The position numbers and the translations under genes were made by a program. This document shows, piece after piece, positions 34,861 to 42,198 of a stretch of 64,000 bases of DNA. The stretch covers positions 310,001 to 374,000 of the forward strand of contig NZ_JACYFS010000001.1 of NCBI RefSeq assembly GCF_014837145.1, given 5' to 3'. Numbering within the stretch: the stretch's first letter is position 1; each line of letters starts with the position of its first letter. Below the pieces are notes generated by a model. That model was not told the DNA's origin. It did no database searches and saw only the letters and a program-made list of their open reading frames with translations. Origin of the DNA: Chryseobacterium caseinilyticum. GTDB lineage: Bacteria; Bacteroidota; Bacteroidia; Flavobacteriales; Weeksellaceae.

Positions 34861-35529
34861 ATGCCTGAATATCGTCTGAACGCCCGAAAACCTAAAAACT
34901 CTGCAGGTCTGCCGACCGCAAAGAGGGGAGAGCTCTATCTGATCCACAGACAGGACATCGCTTCGATGCCGGCAATAGATCCTAAAGGCGTTTTATGTAC
35001 AGGTGATATTCATCTGAAGCCAGGTCGAAGAGTTCATATTCTATACTTAACTCCAAGTACTCAGAAAAGAAATACTTCGTCAGAAGGCGATGCGGATTCA
35101 AGAGGTTTCAAAAAGAAAGTTACCGGAAACTTCCCTGGTGACGACTTAGAAATTCACCAATTCATTGCGAACAACATCAATGAAGCTTTCGTCATCGTCA
35201 TGAATTCTTATGATCAGGTCTATCAGAGAATGTACGGAACCAAAGATAATCCGCTTTACTTCACTGGAGAGTTTAAAGATGAGAATGATTCAAAAGGCTA
35301 CGAACTGACCTTCGAACAAAACTTTGCAGATGAACATCCTGTTCTATTTTACAATGGAGCAATCCTGATCGATGAGTCAGCGACTGAAGAACCTGATGTG
35401 GAGTTTGACACTTTATACGCAAGGAAAGACGGTTCAAACCTAACCTATGATGATGTTGAGAAATGGACAGATTTGTTTGCAGGTGAATTTTTTAAAGCAG
35501 ATTTTTTTCCAATTAGTAACCAATGGTAA
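34861..35529 (+). CDS. Phage structural protein, paralogue of the protein at 44331
   Basis: A 222-residue protein. It shares with the 44331-45146 product an N-terminal KxKNxAGxPxxK, then DI...P..D..GV...G....KP, a Y.T..TQ motif, S.G..D.RG and FVxI over about 110 residues, later LTFEQ. So the two are paralogues. This copy lies before tail-fibre genes, the other directly after the capsid gene. Candidates are tail tube or a decoration protein; tail tube is my guess. Confidence 0.65.
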   Translation: MPEYRLNARKPKNSAGLPTAKRGELYLIHRQDIASMPAIDPKGVLCTGDIHLKPGRRVHILYLTPSTQKRNTSSEGDADSRGFKKKVTGNFPGDDLEIHQFIANNINEAFVIVMNSYDQVYQRMYGTKDNPLYFTGEFKDENDSKGYELTFEQNFADEHPVLFYNGAILIDESATEEPDVEFDTLYARKDGSNLTYDDVEKWTDLFAGEFFKADFFPISNQW

Positions 35530-35540
35530 ATTGATATTAT

Positions 35541-37079
35541 ATGACAAATTTTTTAGTACCGGTGACGGTGAATGCGCTACCTCAAATATCTGAACTTGAT
35601 GGGAAGCAAGGCATGTTTATTCTTCCTGATGGATCCATTAACATTAATCGTAAAAACGGAACTTGGTTAACAATTAATAAAAAATCAGATTACGCGGGAA
35701 TTCTTAATCCTGCGGATGTTCCGGTAATTCAGCAAGGATTCTCTAAGTGGTGGTGGGCTACTGCAGGAACTTATCCTGATGCGGGAGGACTTACGATTGA
35801 TAATCAAGGTATTTTGTCGTATGATGGCTCAGTATGGAAGGAACTAGAATTGTACATTCCTCAAGCTACACAATCAATTGTACCTTTTTCAACATCTACT
35901 TTTCCATTGGTTGCACCAACGCCGCCTGCTCCACCAATTCAGAGAACTCATAACAATTCAATTTTTCAGCTGAAAGATGGTGAAAGTGCAGGAGCAGGAG
36001 ATGTGCCAGGAAGCTCTACGAAGTGGATTAGTATTTCAGGCAAAAATGAGATTTCAAACGAAACATTCACATCAGTTATAAACTTTGATAAACCTAAAAA
36101 ATTTTCTAAAATCAATCAAACAGCGGATATTAATTTCACGTATAATTCTTCTGGTGCTATTCCTATGTCTATGATTAGAATTGAAATTGTTTCTGATGGG
36201 GTGTCAAACATAACTTTTAGTTCAGATTTCGACGTGATCGGCCAGGTTGACAAAACAAAAAATCAAGTTGTTTTTTTTGCCAATCAAAGTACTGTGGAAT
36301 TTAAAATATCTGCTGTCATTATGAATGTTGCAAAATCGGGAATAACCCCACCTATTAATTATGCTCAAAATTACATTGATCGACTGACAGCAACAGGAAG
36401 CACTGTAAACCCGTCTTTGAGTAATGCGATTAATGTATTTTTTGATTCTGCAATAACAAACGGATACTTGTCTAAATTAAAAGGCCTTTATCTGATTTTA
36501 GGAAGCACAACAGCGTCAAGATTAGTAAATGCAGTTTATCAGGGGATAGATGCGACAGTTGCCCAAGGTGTTGTTTCAGCGTCGGGAATTGAAGGAATAA
36601 TTGACACTAATATAAATCTTTCTACAATTTCGGCGACTGACTACAGTTATGGTATTTTTAATAATTCGGGTTCGGTTACTAATATGCAAATGTCAGCAGG
36701 CACTCAATCAGCAAATCAAGCAATAGGTTTTTATCCGAGTTCAGGAAATGGTATAGTTGTTTTGGGTCCGAATGCTTCATCTTATCAGAATTATTTTCAT
36801 TCGGGAAGTTTTGTAGGCTCATTTATAATTACACGAAACTCAGCCGATTTATCAACTGTATATAAAGATGGCGTTCAGATATTCCAACACACGGAAAATC
36901 AAAACGGTTATAATTTGCCAAATGCCAATTTTGTATTAGGTGGCTTTAATTCCGGTGGGTCTTTTAGTGAAGATGGAAGAATTCTAAAATGGGGTTTTTT
37001 AGCAAATTATTTGACAGCGGCTCAAATTGTTTCAATATCTAATGATTTAGAAACGTTAATGACAGCAATAGGAAGATAA
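35541..37079 (+). CDS. Tail-fibre-like protein
   Basis: A 512-residue protein. The N-terminus (TNFLVPVTVNALPQISELDG) and a repeat-like beta region with Trp/Gly-rich segments suggest a trimeric fibre; the C-terminal 230 residues look like a concanavalin/LamG-type jelly-roll with Gly, Ser, Asn-rich strands. This fits a host-receptor-binding fibre. It overlaps the next gene by one base (TAATG). Confidence 0.65.
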   Translation: MTNFLVPVTVNALPQISELDGKQGMFILPDGSININRKNGTWLTINKKSDYAGILNPADVPVIQQGFSKWWWATAGTYPDAGGLTIDNQGILSYDGSVWKELELYIPQATQSIVPFSTSTFPLVAPTPPAPPIQRTHNNSIFQLKDGESAGAGDVPGSSTKWISISGKNEISNETFTSVINFDKPKKFSKINQTADINFTYNSSGAIPMSMIRIEIVSDGVSNITFSSDFDVIGQVDKTKNQVVFFANQSTVEFKISAVIMNVAKSGITPPINYAQNYIDRLTATGSTVNPSLSNAINVFFDSAITNGYLSKLKGLYLILGSTTASRLVNAVYQGIDATVAQGVVSASGIEGIIDTNINLSTISATDYSYGIFNNSGSVTNMQMSAGTQSANQAIGFYPSSGNGIVVLGPNASSYQNYFHSGSFVGSFIITRNSADLSTVYKDGVQIFQHTENQNGYNLPNANFVLGGFNSGGSFSEDGRILKWGFLANYLTAAQIVSISNDLETLMTAIGR

Positions 37080-38596
37080 TGGCACAGATAGGCGAAATAT
37101 ACAACAAATCTAACTTTACGAATCTAAATGATTTTGATATTGTTGGAAATTGGTTTTGCGAAAACGGTGTTTTAAAAACATCGGGGGGGTATAGTCAGCT
37201 TAGATTTAAGCAGGTTTCAAATCTTGATAGATTGGAGTGGAAAATTAGAACTAATTCACCAGGTTTAAGATTAGAATTTAAAGGAATAGGAACGCTTTAC
37301 AATGTTACCGTAATTTTAACTATTGAAAGTGGTAAACTTTTTTGGCAATTTCCGACCTCAAATTCAAGCGGGTATTCTTCATCAACGTTAACGATAAACA
37401 ATGGTGATGTTTTAGAATATAGGGTTTTAAAAAATCAATGGACATATATTTTTTTTGTTAAAAACATTAACACAAATATTGAAATATCAGTGGTTTTGCC
37501 CGTTGTTTTTACTACTCATAATTTGATTTTGTCAGCGTCGGGAGCAACTCAAATATTAAGTATGACTAAAAGCTCTACACAATTATATGAACCCGATAAT
37601 TTAGTAGTTGGGGATTCGATAACTTACGGAGCAAATGCAGACATTGTAAATAATAGGTGGGTTGGGATTGCACAATATGAGGTTTCGGGTTCACATGGAG
37701 ATACAAGTTCAAATGCAATTCCTTTGTTAGATGAGATTATAAATGTAATTCAACCTAAAAGAGTTGTTTATGCAATGGCCACAAATGATACTGATTTTGA
37801 TTCGTGGAAAATTAATTTGCAAAGTTTTAAAAATTCTTTAGAATCCGCCAATATATTGTTTATACCAATAACGCCATACGCAAACAGCAATAAAAATATG
37901 CAACCATATAAAGATTATATCGTTGCAAATTTTCAAAAGTACTTTGACGTATTCACAGCTACAAAGGCGAGTAATAGCAACGCAATGAATCCGGCCTATG
38001 TTACGGACGGAGTGCATCCCAATACTGCGGGTCATATAGCTATTGGTAATTACATTAAAAACTCACCATATTACAGCATAAACCCACCCACGCCACAATT
38101 AGGTTATGAATTTATTATTGCGAAAACTTTGGAAAATTGGTTTATTTTAGGAATTGAGCCGCTTCCAAATCCCGTTCCTAAATATAGATATATTAGAGAT
38201 TTTCTCACCGGAAGCACTGCAAATGGATATAACAACTGGGTAGAAATACAAGCGTTTTCAGGCGGTCAAAATGTAGCATTAAACAAAACAGTTACATGCC
38301 CGAACAGTATCGCCGGTTTTCCTACGGATGTAATTACAGACGGATTGTTTAACGATCCAAATAACTTTTTTTCGGATGGAAATGTTGGCATTGAGGTTTA
38401 TGTCGAGATTGATTTAGGTGCGTTATATAAACTGGATAGTCTCACAATATGGCATTATTATGCTGACGGAAGAACGTATCATAATGTAAAAACACAAGTT
38501 TCAACGGATGGGGTAAATTGGAAAACTGTTTTTGATTCCAATATTAATGGTGAATATCCCGAGACTGCTCAAGGTCACGAAATTATAATTACATAG
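37079..38596 (+). CDS. Virion GDSL/SGNH hydrolase with discoidin-type carbohydrate-binding domain
   Basis: A 505-residue protein. After an N-terminal beta domain (about 1-175), an SGNH hydrolase shows block I GDSITYG (about residue 180) and block V DGVHPNTAGH (about 306-315), holding the Ser, Asp and His of the catalytic triad. The C-terminal 140 residues resemble an F5/8 type C (discoidin) domain (NVALNKTVTC, DGLFNDPNNFF, VEIDLGALYKLDSL). It sits directly after a fibre gene. Probably a tail spike that de-esterifies capsule or O-antigen sugars. Confidence 0.75.
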   Translation: MAQIGEIYNKSNFTNLNDFDIVGNWFCENGVLKTSGGYSQLRFKQVSNLDRLEWKIRTNSPGLRLEFKGIGTLYNVTVILTIESGKLFWQFPTSNSSGYSSSTLTINNGDVLEYRVLKNQWTYIFFVKNINTNIEISVVLPVVFTTHNLILSASGATQILSMTKSSTQLYEPDNLVVGDSITYGANADIVNNRWVGIAQYEVSGSHGDTSSNAIPLLDEIINVIQPKRVVYAMATNDTDFDSWKINLQSFKNSLESANILFIPITPYANSNKNMQPYKDYIVANFQKYFDVFTATKASNSNAMNPAYVTDGVHPNTAGHIAIGNYIKNSPYYSINPPTPQLGYEFIIAKTLENWFILGIEPLPNPVPKYRYIRDFLTGSTANGYNNWVEIQAFSGGQNVALNKTVTCPNSIAGFPTDVITDGLFNDPNNFFSDGNVGIEVYVEIDLGALYKLDSLTIWHYYADGRTYHNVKTQVSTDGVNWKTVFDSNINGEYPETAQGHEIIIT

Positions 38597-38621
38597 AAAA
38601 TAACAGACTTGTATAACAAAA

Positions 38622-38813
38622 TTAAATAACTGATTTAACTGATGCATTAATATCAGACAATATAATTTCTGTTTTTACTTTAGACAAAAATTCCATACCT
38701 GAACTTAGAGTTACAATTGTGCTCGACCCATCTTGGTTAGGTTCGAATGAAACAATATGATTGATATTTACAATCTTGTATGAACCATCAACGGTAAGAA
38801 TTTTAATAAACAT
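38622..38813 (-). CDS. Small FlbD-like protein on the opposite strand
   Basis: A 63-residue protein (MFIKILTVDGSYKIVNINH) resembling short FlbD-like beta proteins found in many Bacteroidota phages. It runs against the late genes. A minus-strand TATCTTTG -7 element is read at 38845-38838, 24 bp before its ATG, supporting independent expression, perhaps from the prophage. Confidence 0.5.
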   Translation of the reverse strand: MFIKILTVDGSYKIVNINHIVSFEPNQDGSSTIVTLSSGMEFLSKVKTEIILSDINASVKSVI

Positions 38814-38851
38814 AAACTGGAAAATTTAGTAATACTTCAAAGATAAATAAA

Positions 38852-39079
38852 ATGAGACAATCCCTAAAAACAATCTACCAAAAGTATTTTCCCGAAATTA
38901 TTTCGGGAGTACTTCTCGGCGTAGCCTTCAATACAATTCTTCTTGTATTTGGAATTATCTCCAGCCGTAAACAGCGTGCTGAGAATTACGAAAGCCAGAC
39001 AGCAAAAATCGATAGCACCAATCTTATGATTAAGAATGCGACTAACCTTCAGGAAGTTTTAAAAAAATATAAAAAATGA
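38852..39079 (+). CDS. Small membrane protein, lysis cassette (holin candidate)
   Basis: A 75-residue protein with one membrane segment (about 15-36, IISGVLLGVAFNTILLVFGI) and a charged C-terminal helix. First of four genes ending in the endolysin. One-span class III-like holins look like this, but so do spanin-associated proteins. Confidence 0.6.
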   Translation: MRQSLKTIYQKYFPEIISGVLLGVAFNTILLVFGIISSRKQRAENYESQTAKIDSTNLMIKNATNLQEVLKKYKK

Positions 39080-39080
39080 A

Positions 39081-39407
39081 ATGGCACTACCAGACAGTAA
39101 AGAGATCGGTAAGTTTCAGCAGCTTATAATTAAGAATCCCATTGGCTTTGTTGCTGCGGTTTTCTTTGTAATGTTTGGAGTCACTTATTTTATCAATATC
39201 AGAAAAAATGACAACTCAGAAGAATATTGGAAGGAGCAATATGAAAAAGAAAAAGAGAACAATGACGCTCTAAAACTTGAACTTCTAATAAATGCCGGAG
39301 TGCTTAAAAAGCAGGATGCAGTGATCAAGGAAGCAAATACAACATTAAGAGAGGAAACGGCAGATGCTGCCATTGAAATAATTAAATCGAGAGAAAATGA
39401 AAAATAA
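39081..39407 (+). CDS. Membrane-anchored coiled-coil protein, lysis cassette
   Basis: A 108-residue protein. A membrane segment at about 20-40 is followed by a charged coiled-coil (EEYWKEQYEKEKENNDALK). One base after the previous gene and overlapping the next by 11 bp. Could be a holin, antiholin or inner-membrane spanin subunit. Confidence 0.6.
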   Translation: MALPDSKEIGKFQQLIIKNPIGFVAAVFFVMFGVTYFINIRKNDNSEEYWKEQYEKEKENNDALKLELLINAGVLKKQDAVIKEANTTLREETADAAIEIIKSRENEK

Positions 39408-40092
39408 AATAATCATTATCAGTCTGATCTTCGTGATCGCAGTTCTTGTACTCAACAGCTTTTACAGCTGGGTAAATCTTTCACCTGAAGAAAAATTGGT
39501 GGATGAAATAAATAATCCGAAAACGGATACGATTCGTATAGTATATAATTCCGACAGTACCATTGTCAAATATCTGCCAAATGTCGGACAAAACCCTGTC
39601 AATAATATTACAAGAAATTATAATACCTATGTATCAGATACTTTGGGGCCGGCTCTTAAAATAGCCAAAGAAGACATTTTCGAGTTGCAGCAGGTGCGGG
39701 CAAAACTAGAAGGAACCGTCAAGTCTCAAAAATCTGAGATAGATTTGCAGAAAACAAAGGTTGTCTTTTATCAGGATAAATATTTTTCAGCCAAAACTAA
39801 AACGGATACGGTTGGAAATTCTACTATTGACTATAAATACAATGCTCAGATAGATATTGTTACAACTAAGAAAAAGAAGAATCTTTTTGCGAAAGATGTT
39901 CAAGAGGTATCCATCACTTCCCCGGATAAAAATTTGAGAATAAACGGTGTAGAGCATTTTAAAAAAGATGTGTCACTTCCTTCCAGACGTTTTGGGATTG
40001 GCATACAGGCCGGATATTATTACGTCCCGGAAATTGGTAGAGCTGTTCCTGGTGTCGGTGTTGGTCTTTCATACAATCCAATAAAATTTTAA
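39397..40092 (+). CDS. Spanin-like inner-membrane protein (DUF6808-type)
   Basis: A 231-residue protein with an N-terminal membrane anchor (about 5-24), a long coiled-coil (about 85-135) and a C-terminal glycine/aromatic-rich segment (FGIGIQAGYYYVPEIGR). This layout, upstream of the endolysin, fits a unimolecular or inner-membrane spanin that reaches toward the outer membrane during lysis. Family link is tentative. Confidence 0.6.
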   Translation: MKNKIIIISLIFVIAVLVLNSFYSWVNLSPEEKLVDEINNPKTDTIRIVYNSDSTIVKYLPNVGQNPVNNITRNYNTYVSDTLGPALKIAKEDIFELQQVRAKLEGTVKSQKSEIDLQKTKVVFYQDKYFSAKTKTDTVGNSTIDYKYNAQIDIVTTKKKKNLFAKDVQEVSITSPDKNLRINGVEHFKKDVSLPSRRFGIGIQAGYYYVPEIGRAVPGVGVGLSYNPIKF

Positions 40093-40101
40093 TAAATAAT
40101 C

Positions 40102-40629
40102 ATGGCAAAAATTCAATTATTAGCGCCGTTTGTCCTAAAATGGGAAGGCGGTTTTGTAAATGATCCGCTAGATCGAGGTGGAGCAACGAATAAAGGAGTG
40201 ACCATTGCGGTTTGGAAAGCTCAAGGGTATGATAAAGATGGTGACGGCGATATCGACGTCGCAGATCTGAAATTGATTACAGAAGCTGATGCAATTTCAA
40301 TAATGAAAAAAAACTACTGGGACCGTTGGAAAGCGGATCAGATCAAAGACCAGGCAGTGGCAAACACTTTGGTCGATTGGGTTTGGGGTTCCGGAGTTCA
40401 TGGAATAAAAAAGCCTCAGGAACTCTTGGGTGTAACTGCTGACGGTGTAGTAGGCCCGAAAACGCTGGAAGCGTTAAATAACGCTCCGGCTGGCTTTTTA
40501 GAAAGATTGTATGAGAGACGATATAAATTTTTAAATGATATTGTTAAAAATAATCCATCACAAAAGAGATTCATCAAAGGATGGACGAACAGGATGGACG
40601 ATCTGAAGAAACATAATTCAAAATTATAA
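40102..40629 (+). CDS. GH108-type endolysin
   Basis: A 175-residue peptidoglycan hydrolase. The catalytic glutamate is in [21 protein letters not shown] (given as [10 protein letters not shown] then DRGGATNKG). [14 protein letters not shown] loop at about residues 43-55 looks like an EF-hand/dockerin calcium-binding loop inserted in the enzyme. The C-terminal part has the VDWVWGSG and [10 protein letters not shown] motifs of the family. No signal peptide, so it needs a holin. A terminator follows. Confidence 0.88.
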   Translation: MAKIQLLAPFVLKWEGGFVNDPLDRGGATNKGVTIAVWKAQGYDKDGDGDIDVADLKLITEADAISIMKKNYWDRWKADQIKDQAVANTLVDWVWGSGVHGIKKPQELLGVTADGVVGPKTLEALNNAPAGFLERLYERRYKFLNDIVKNNPSQKRFIKGWTNRMDDLKKHNSKL

Positions 40630-40633
40630 TTAG

Positions 40634-40659
40634 AAACCCGCATGACTAGCGGGTTTTTT
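40634..40659 (+). terminator. Terminator of the lysis cassette
   Basis: AAACCCGC (40634-40641), loop ATGACTA, GCGGGTTT, then T to 40659. Confidence 0.88.
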
Positions 40660-40689
40660 AATTTTGTTACAAATTGTATCATAATTAAT

Positions 40690-40720
40690 TTTGTGATTGT
40701 TCGGAATTGTGACAATTTTG
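40690..40720 (+). promoter_or_regulatory. Consensus promoter with the start codon at the predicted TSS
   Basis: TTTG (40690-40693), 19 bp, CAATTTTG (40713-40720; one mismatch to TAnnTTTG), then only four A before ATG 40725. Initiation 4-5 bp after the -7 element would place the first transcript base on the ATG, i.e. a leaderless mRNA. Confidence 0.6.
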
Positions 40721-40724
40721 AAAA

Positions 40725-40997
40725 ATGGAAATTGCAGGATTTGTCAAGTCAAAACATATTGATCATATTAGAATTATTACAAATGAGAAAGCTCAGGAGT
40801 TGGATGTGTTCTATTCACAATCATGGAAGGTTGCTGTAAATGAATTATTTGAACGTCAAAACATTATTTTTCGCGTAAAGATAGAATCTGTCGATTATTA
40901 CGGGTTGAAACTTGGTAAACTTTGGCTTTGTAATATTATAGTTCCTGCACCACCTCCGCCGCCACCTTCCAAAATAAAAAGAAAAGATCAAATCTAA
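40725..40997 (+). CDS. Phage protein with proline-rich tail
   Basis: A 90-residue protein starting MEIAGFVKSKHIDHIRIITN, with a beta-rich middle (FRVKIESVDYYGLKLGKLW) and a run of prolines (VPAPPPPPPS) near the C-terminus. It could be a small single-strand-DNA- or nucleic-acid-binding protein, but no family is recognised. Probably translated from a leaderless message. Confidence 0.5.
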   Translation: MEIAGFVKSKHIDHIRIITNEKAQELDVFYSQSWKVAVNELFERQNIIFRVKIESVDYYGLKLGKLWLCNIIVPAPPPPPPSKIKRKDQI

Positions 40998-41059
40998 AAA
41001 ATATCCGGAATAATTTTCCATTCTACGGAAATCCGTAAGGAAATTGTTTCTTGTGGATC

Positions 41060-41067
41060 TATCTTTG
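41060..41067 (+). promoter_or_regulatory. -7 element ahead of a small gene
   Basis: TATCTTTG exactly matches TAnnTTTG and is separated from ATG 41072 by AAAA, the same TTTG-N4-ATG layout as at 40725, 41375 and 45250. Confidence 0.5.
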
Positions 41068-41071
41068 AAAA

Positions 41072-41248
41072 ATGATAGTGACAATGAAAGCAGAAAAAGA
41101 CCACGATGGAAATGTTTTAAAAAGACATTCGGCCGTTGTCGATAACAAACAGAAGGAAATCCGTTTTCTTATAAACGGAAAGAAATTTAATTTGACTTTT
41201 GAGGAGTACGAAATTCTGAAAGAGATTCAAAAAGACATGATTAGATAA
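41072..41248 (+). CDS. Small phage protein, unknown (58 aa)
   Basis: A 58-codon reading frame, MIVTMKAEKDHDGNVLKR... ending KEIQKDMIR. It has a protein-like helical C-terminal half (FNLTFEEYEILKEIQ), its own promoter and a terminator 35 bp after the stop, so it is likely real. An internal ATG at 41084 is an alternative start. Function unknown. Confidence 0.55.
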   Translation: MIVTMKAEKDHDGNVLKRHSAVVDNKQKEIRFLINGKKFNLTFEEYEILKEIQKDMIR

Positions 41249-41282
41249 TTATAATCATTTTTTTAAAATTTATGTTAAGCGA

Positions 41283-41310
41283 AGCACCTGAACAGACAGG
41301 TGCTTTTTTT
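41283..41310 (+). terminator. Rho-independent terminator before the head operon
   Basis: AGCACCTG (41283-41290), loop AACAGA, CAGGTGCT (41297-41304), then six T. Confidence 0.9.
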
Positions 41311-41333
41311 ATTTCCTTATTTCAAAAATTTTA

Positions 41334-41370
41334 GTGTAACACATTATTTTTTGCCACCAATATAGTTTTG
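41334..41370 (+). promoter_or_regulatory. Phage late promoter 2 (GTGTAACA-N25-TTTG), head operon
   Basis: TTTTA then GTGTAACA (41334-41341), 25 bp, TTTG (41367-41370) within TAGTTTTG, a full -7 match. The ATG of the protease gene (41375) begins only four bases after the -7, predicting a leaderless transcript. Confidence 0.75.
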
Positions 41371-41374
41371 CGAT

Positions 41375-42193
41375 ATGAAAATTCTATCGGAAATCACTGG
41401 CGGAACCTGGCTGTTCGAAATGACCCGACCTGAGCAATTACAGGCGATGGTCAATACCGTTTTGGCAGGAGGTAAATTAAATGAGTCTACTCCGGAACTT
41501 TCTTCCTACATGGGAGAAAGAAAATACGACGAAGCTTCAGGAGAAAGTGTTCTTGTAAATAAAGTCGGATATATTCCAATTGTCGGTACTATGACAAAGT
41601 ATTCAGGCCTTTGTGTGAACGGAGCGGATAAAGTTTGCATGGAAGCGATGAAAATGGAAAATGATCCTGATTGTATAGGAACTATTTTTCACTGGGATGG
41701 TTTCGGCGGAAATGCAGATGCAATTCCATTGTTCCAGGGCATCGCCCCAAAACTTACAAAACCCAGAATCAATTTAATTGACAAAGCACTTTCTGCTCAT
41801 TTGTGGGCTGCTCTGCTTCTTGGCCAATATAATATGATGTCGAATGATCTTACTGCAGAAATCGGCTCTGTTGGTGCTCAGTACATGTGGGAAAAATCTT
41901 CTAATGAAATTATTATCGTTCGTCCTCCGGAATCTTCAGATAAGAATCAGGAATTCATCGATGCGATGGAAGGAAAAACTGAAGGTTTAGCTGCAAAGCT
42001 TTCTCCATTGGCTCAAGCATTCCAGCAGGCTGTAAGAACTTTCAGACCGGGGGTCAAAGAAGAGCATATTAAAGGGAAAACCTTTGGAGCAGCGGAAGCT
42101 ATAGAATTCAAACTTGCAGATTCAATAGGAACTGTTAACGATGCCTACAACTGGGTATTGGCAAAATCAGAACTAAAAAAATTAAATTCTTAA
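41375..42193 (+). CDS. S49-family phage head maturation protease
   Basis: A 272-residue ClpP/SppA-fold protease. It has a conserved DWxG-like FHWDGFGGNADA segment, the nucleophile serine in KALSAHLWAAL, the IGSVGAQ strand and the C-terminal KTFGAAEAIEFKLADSIGT typical of phage S49 enzymes. It directly precedes the scaffold-capsid fusion and presumably cuts it during head maturation. Downstream in-frame ATGs exist, but the first fits the family N-terminus. Confidence 0.85.
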   Translation: MKILSEITGGTWLFEMTRPEQLQAMVNTVLAGGKLNESTPELSSYMGERKYDEASGESVLVNKVGYIPIVGTMTKYSGLCVNGADKVCMEAMKMENDPDCIGTIFHWDGFGGNADAIPLFQGIAPKLTKPRINLIDKALSAHLWAALLLGQYNMMSNDLTAEIGSVGAQYMWEKSSNEIIIVRPPESSDKNQEFIDAMEGKTEGLAAKLSPLAQAFQQAVRTFRPGVKEEHIKGKTFGAAEAIEFKLADSIGTVNDAYNWVLAKSELKKLNS

Positions 42194-42198
42194 TAATT

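Noticed and set aside
40430..40437. GTGTAACT inside the endolysin gene
   Set aside because: Coding sequence without a T-tract or -7 element at the fixed spacing.
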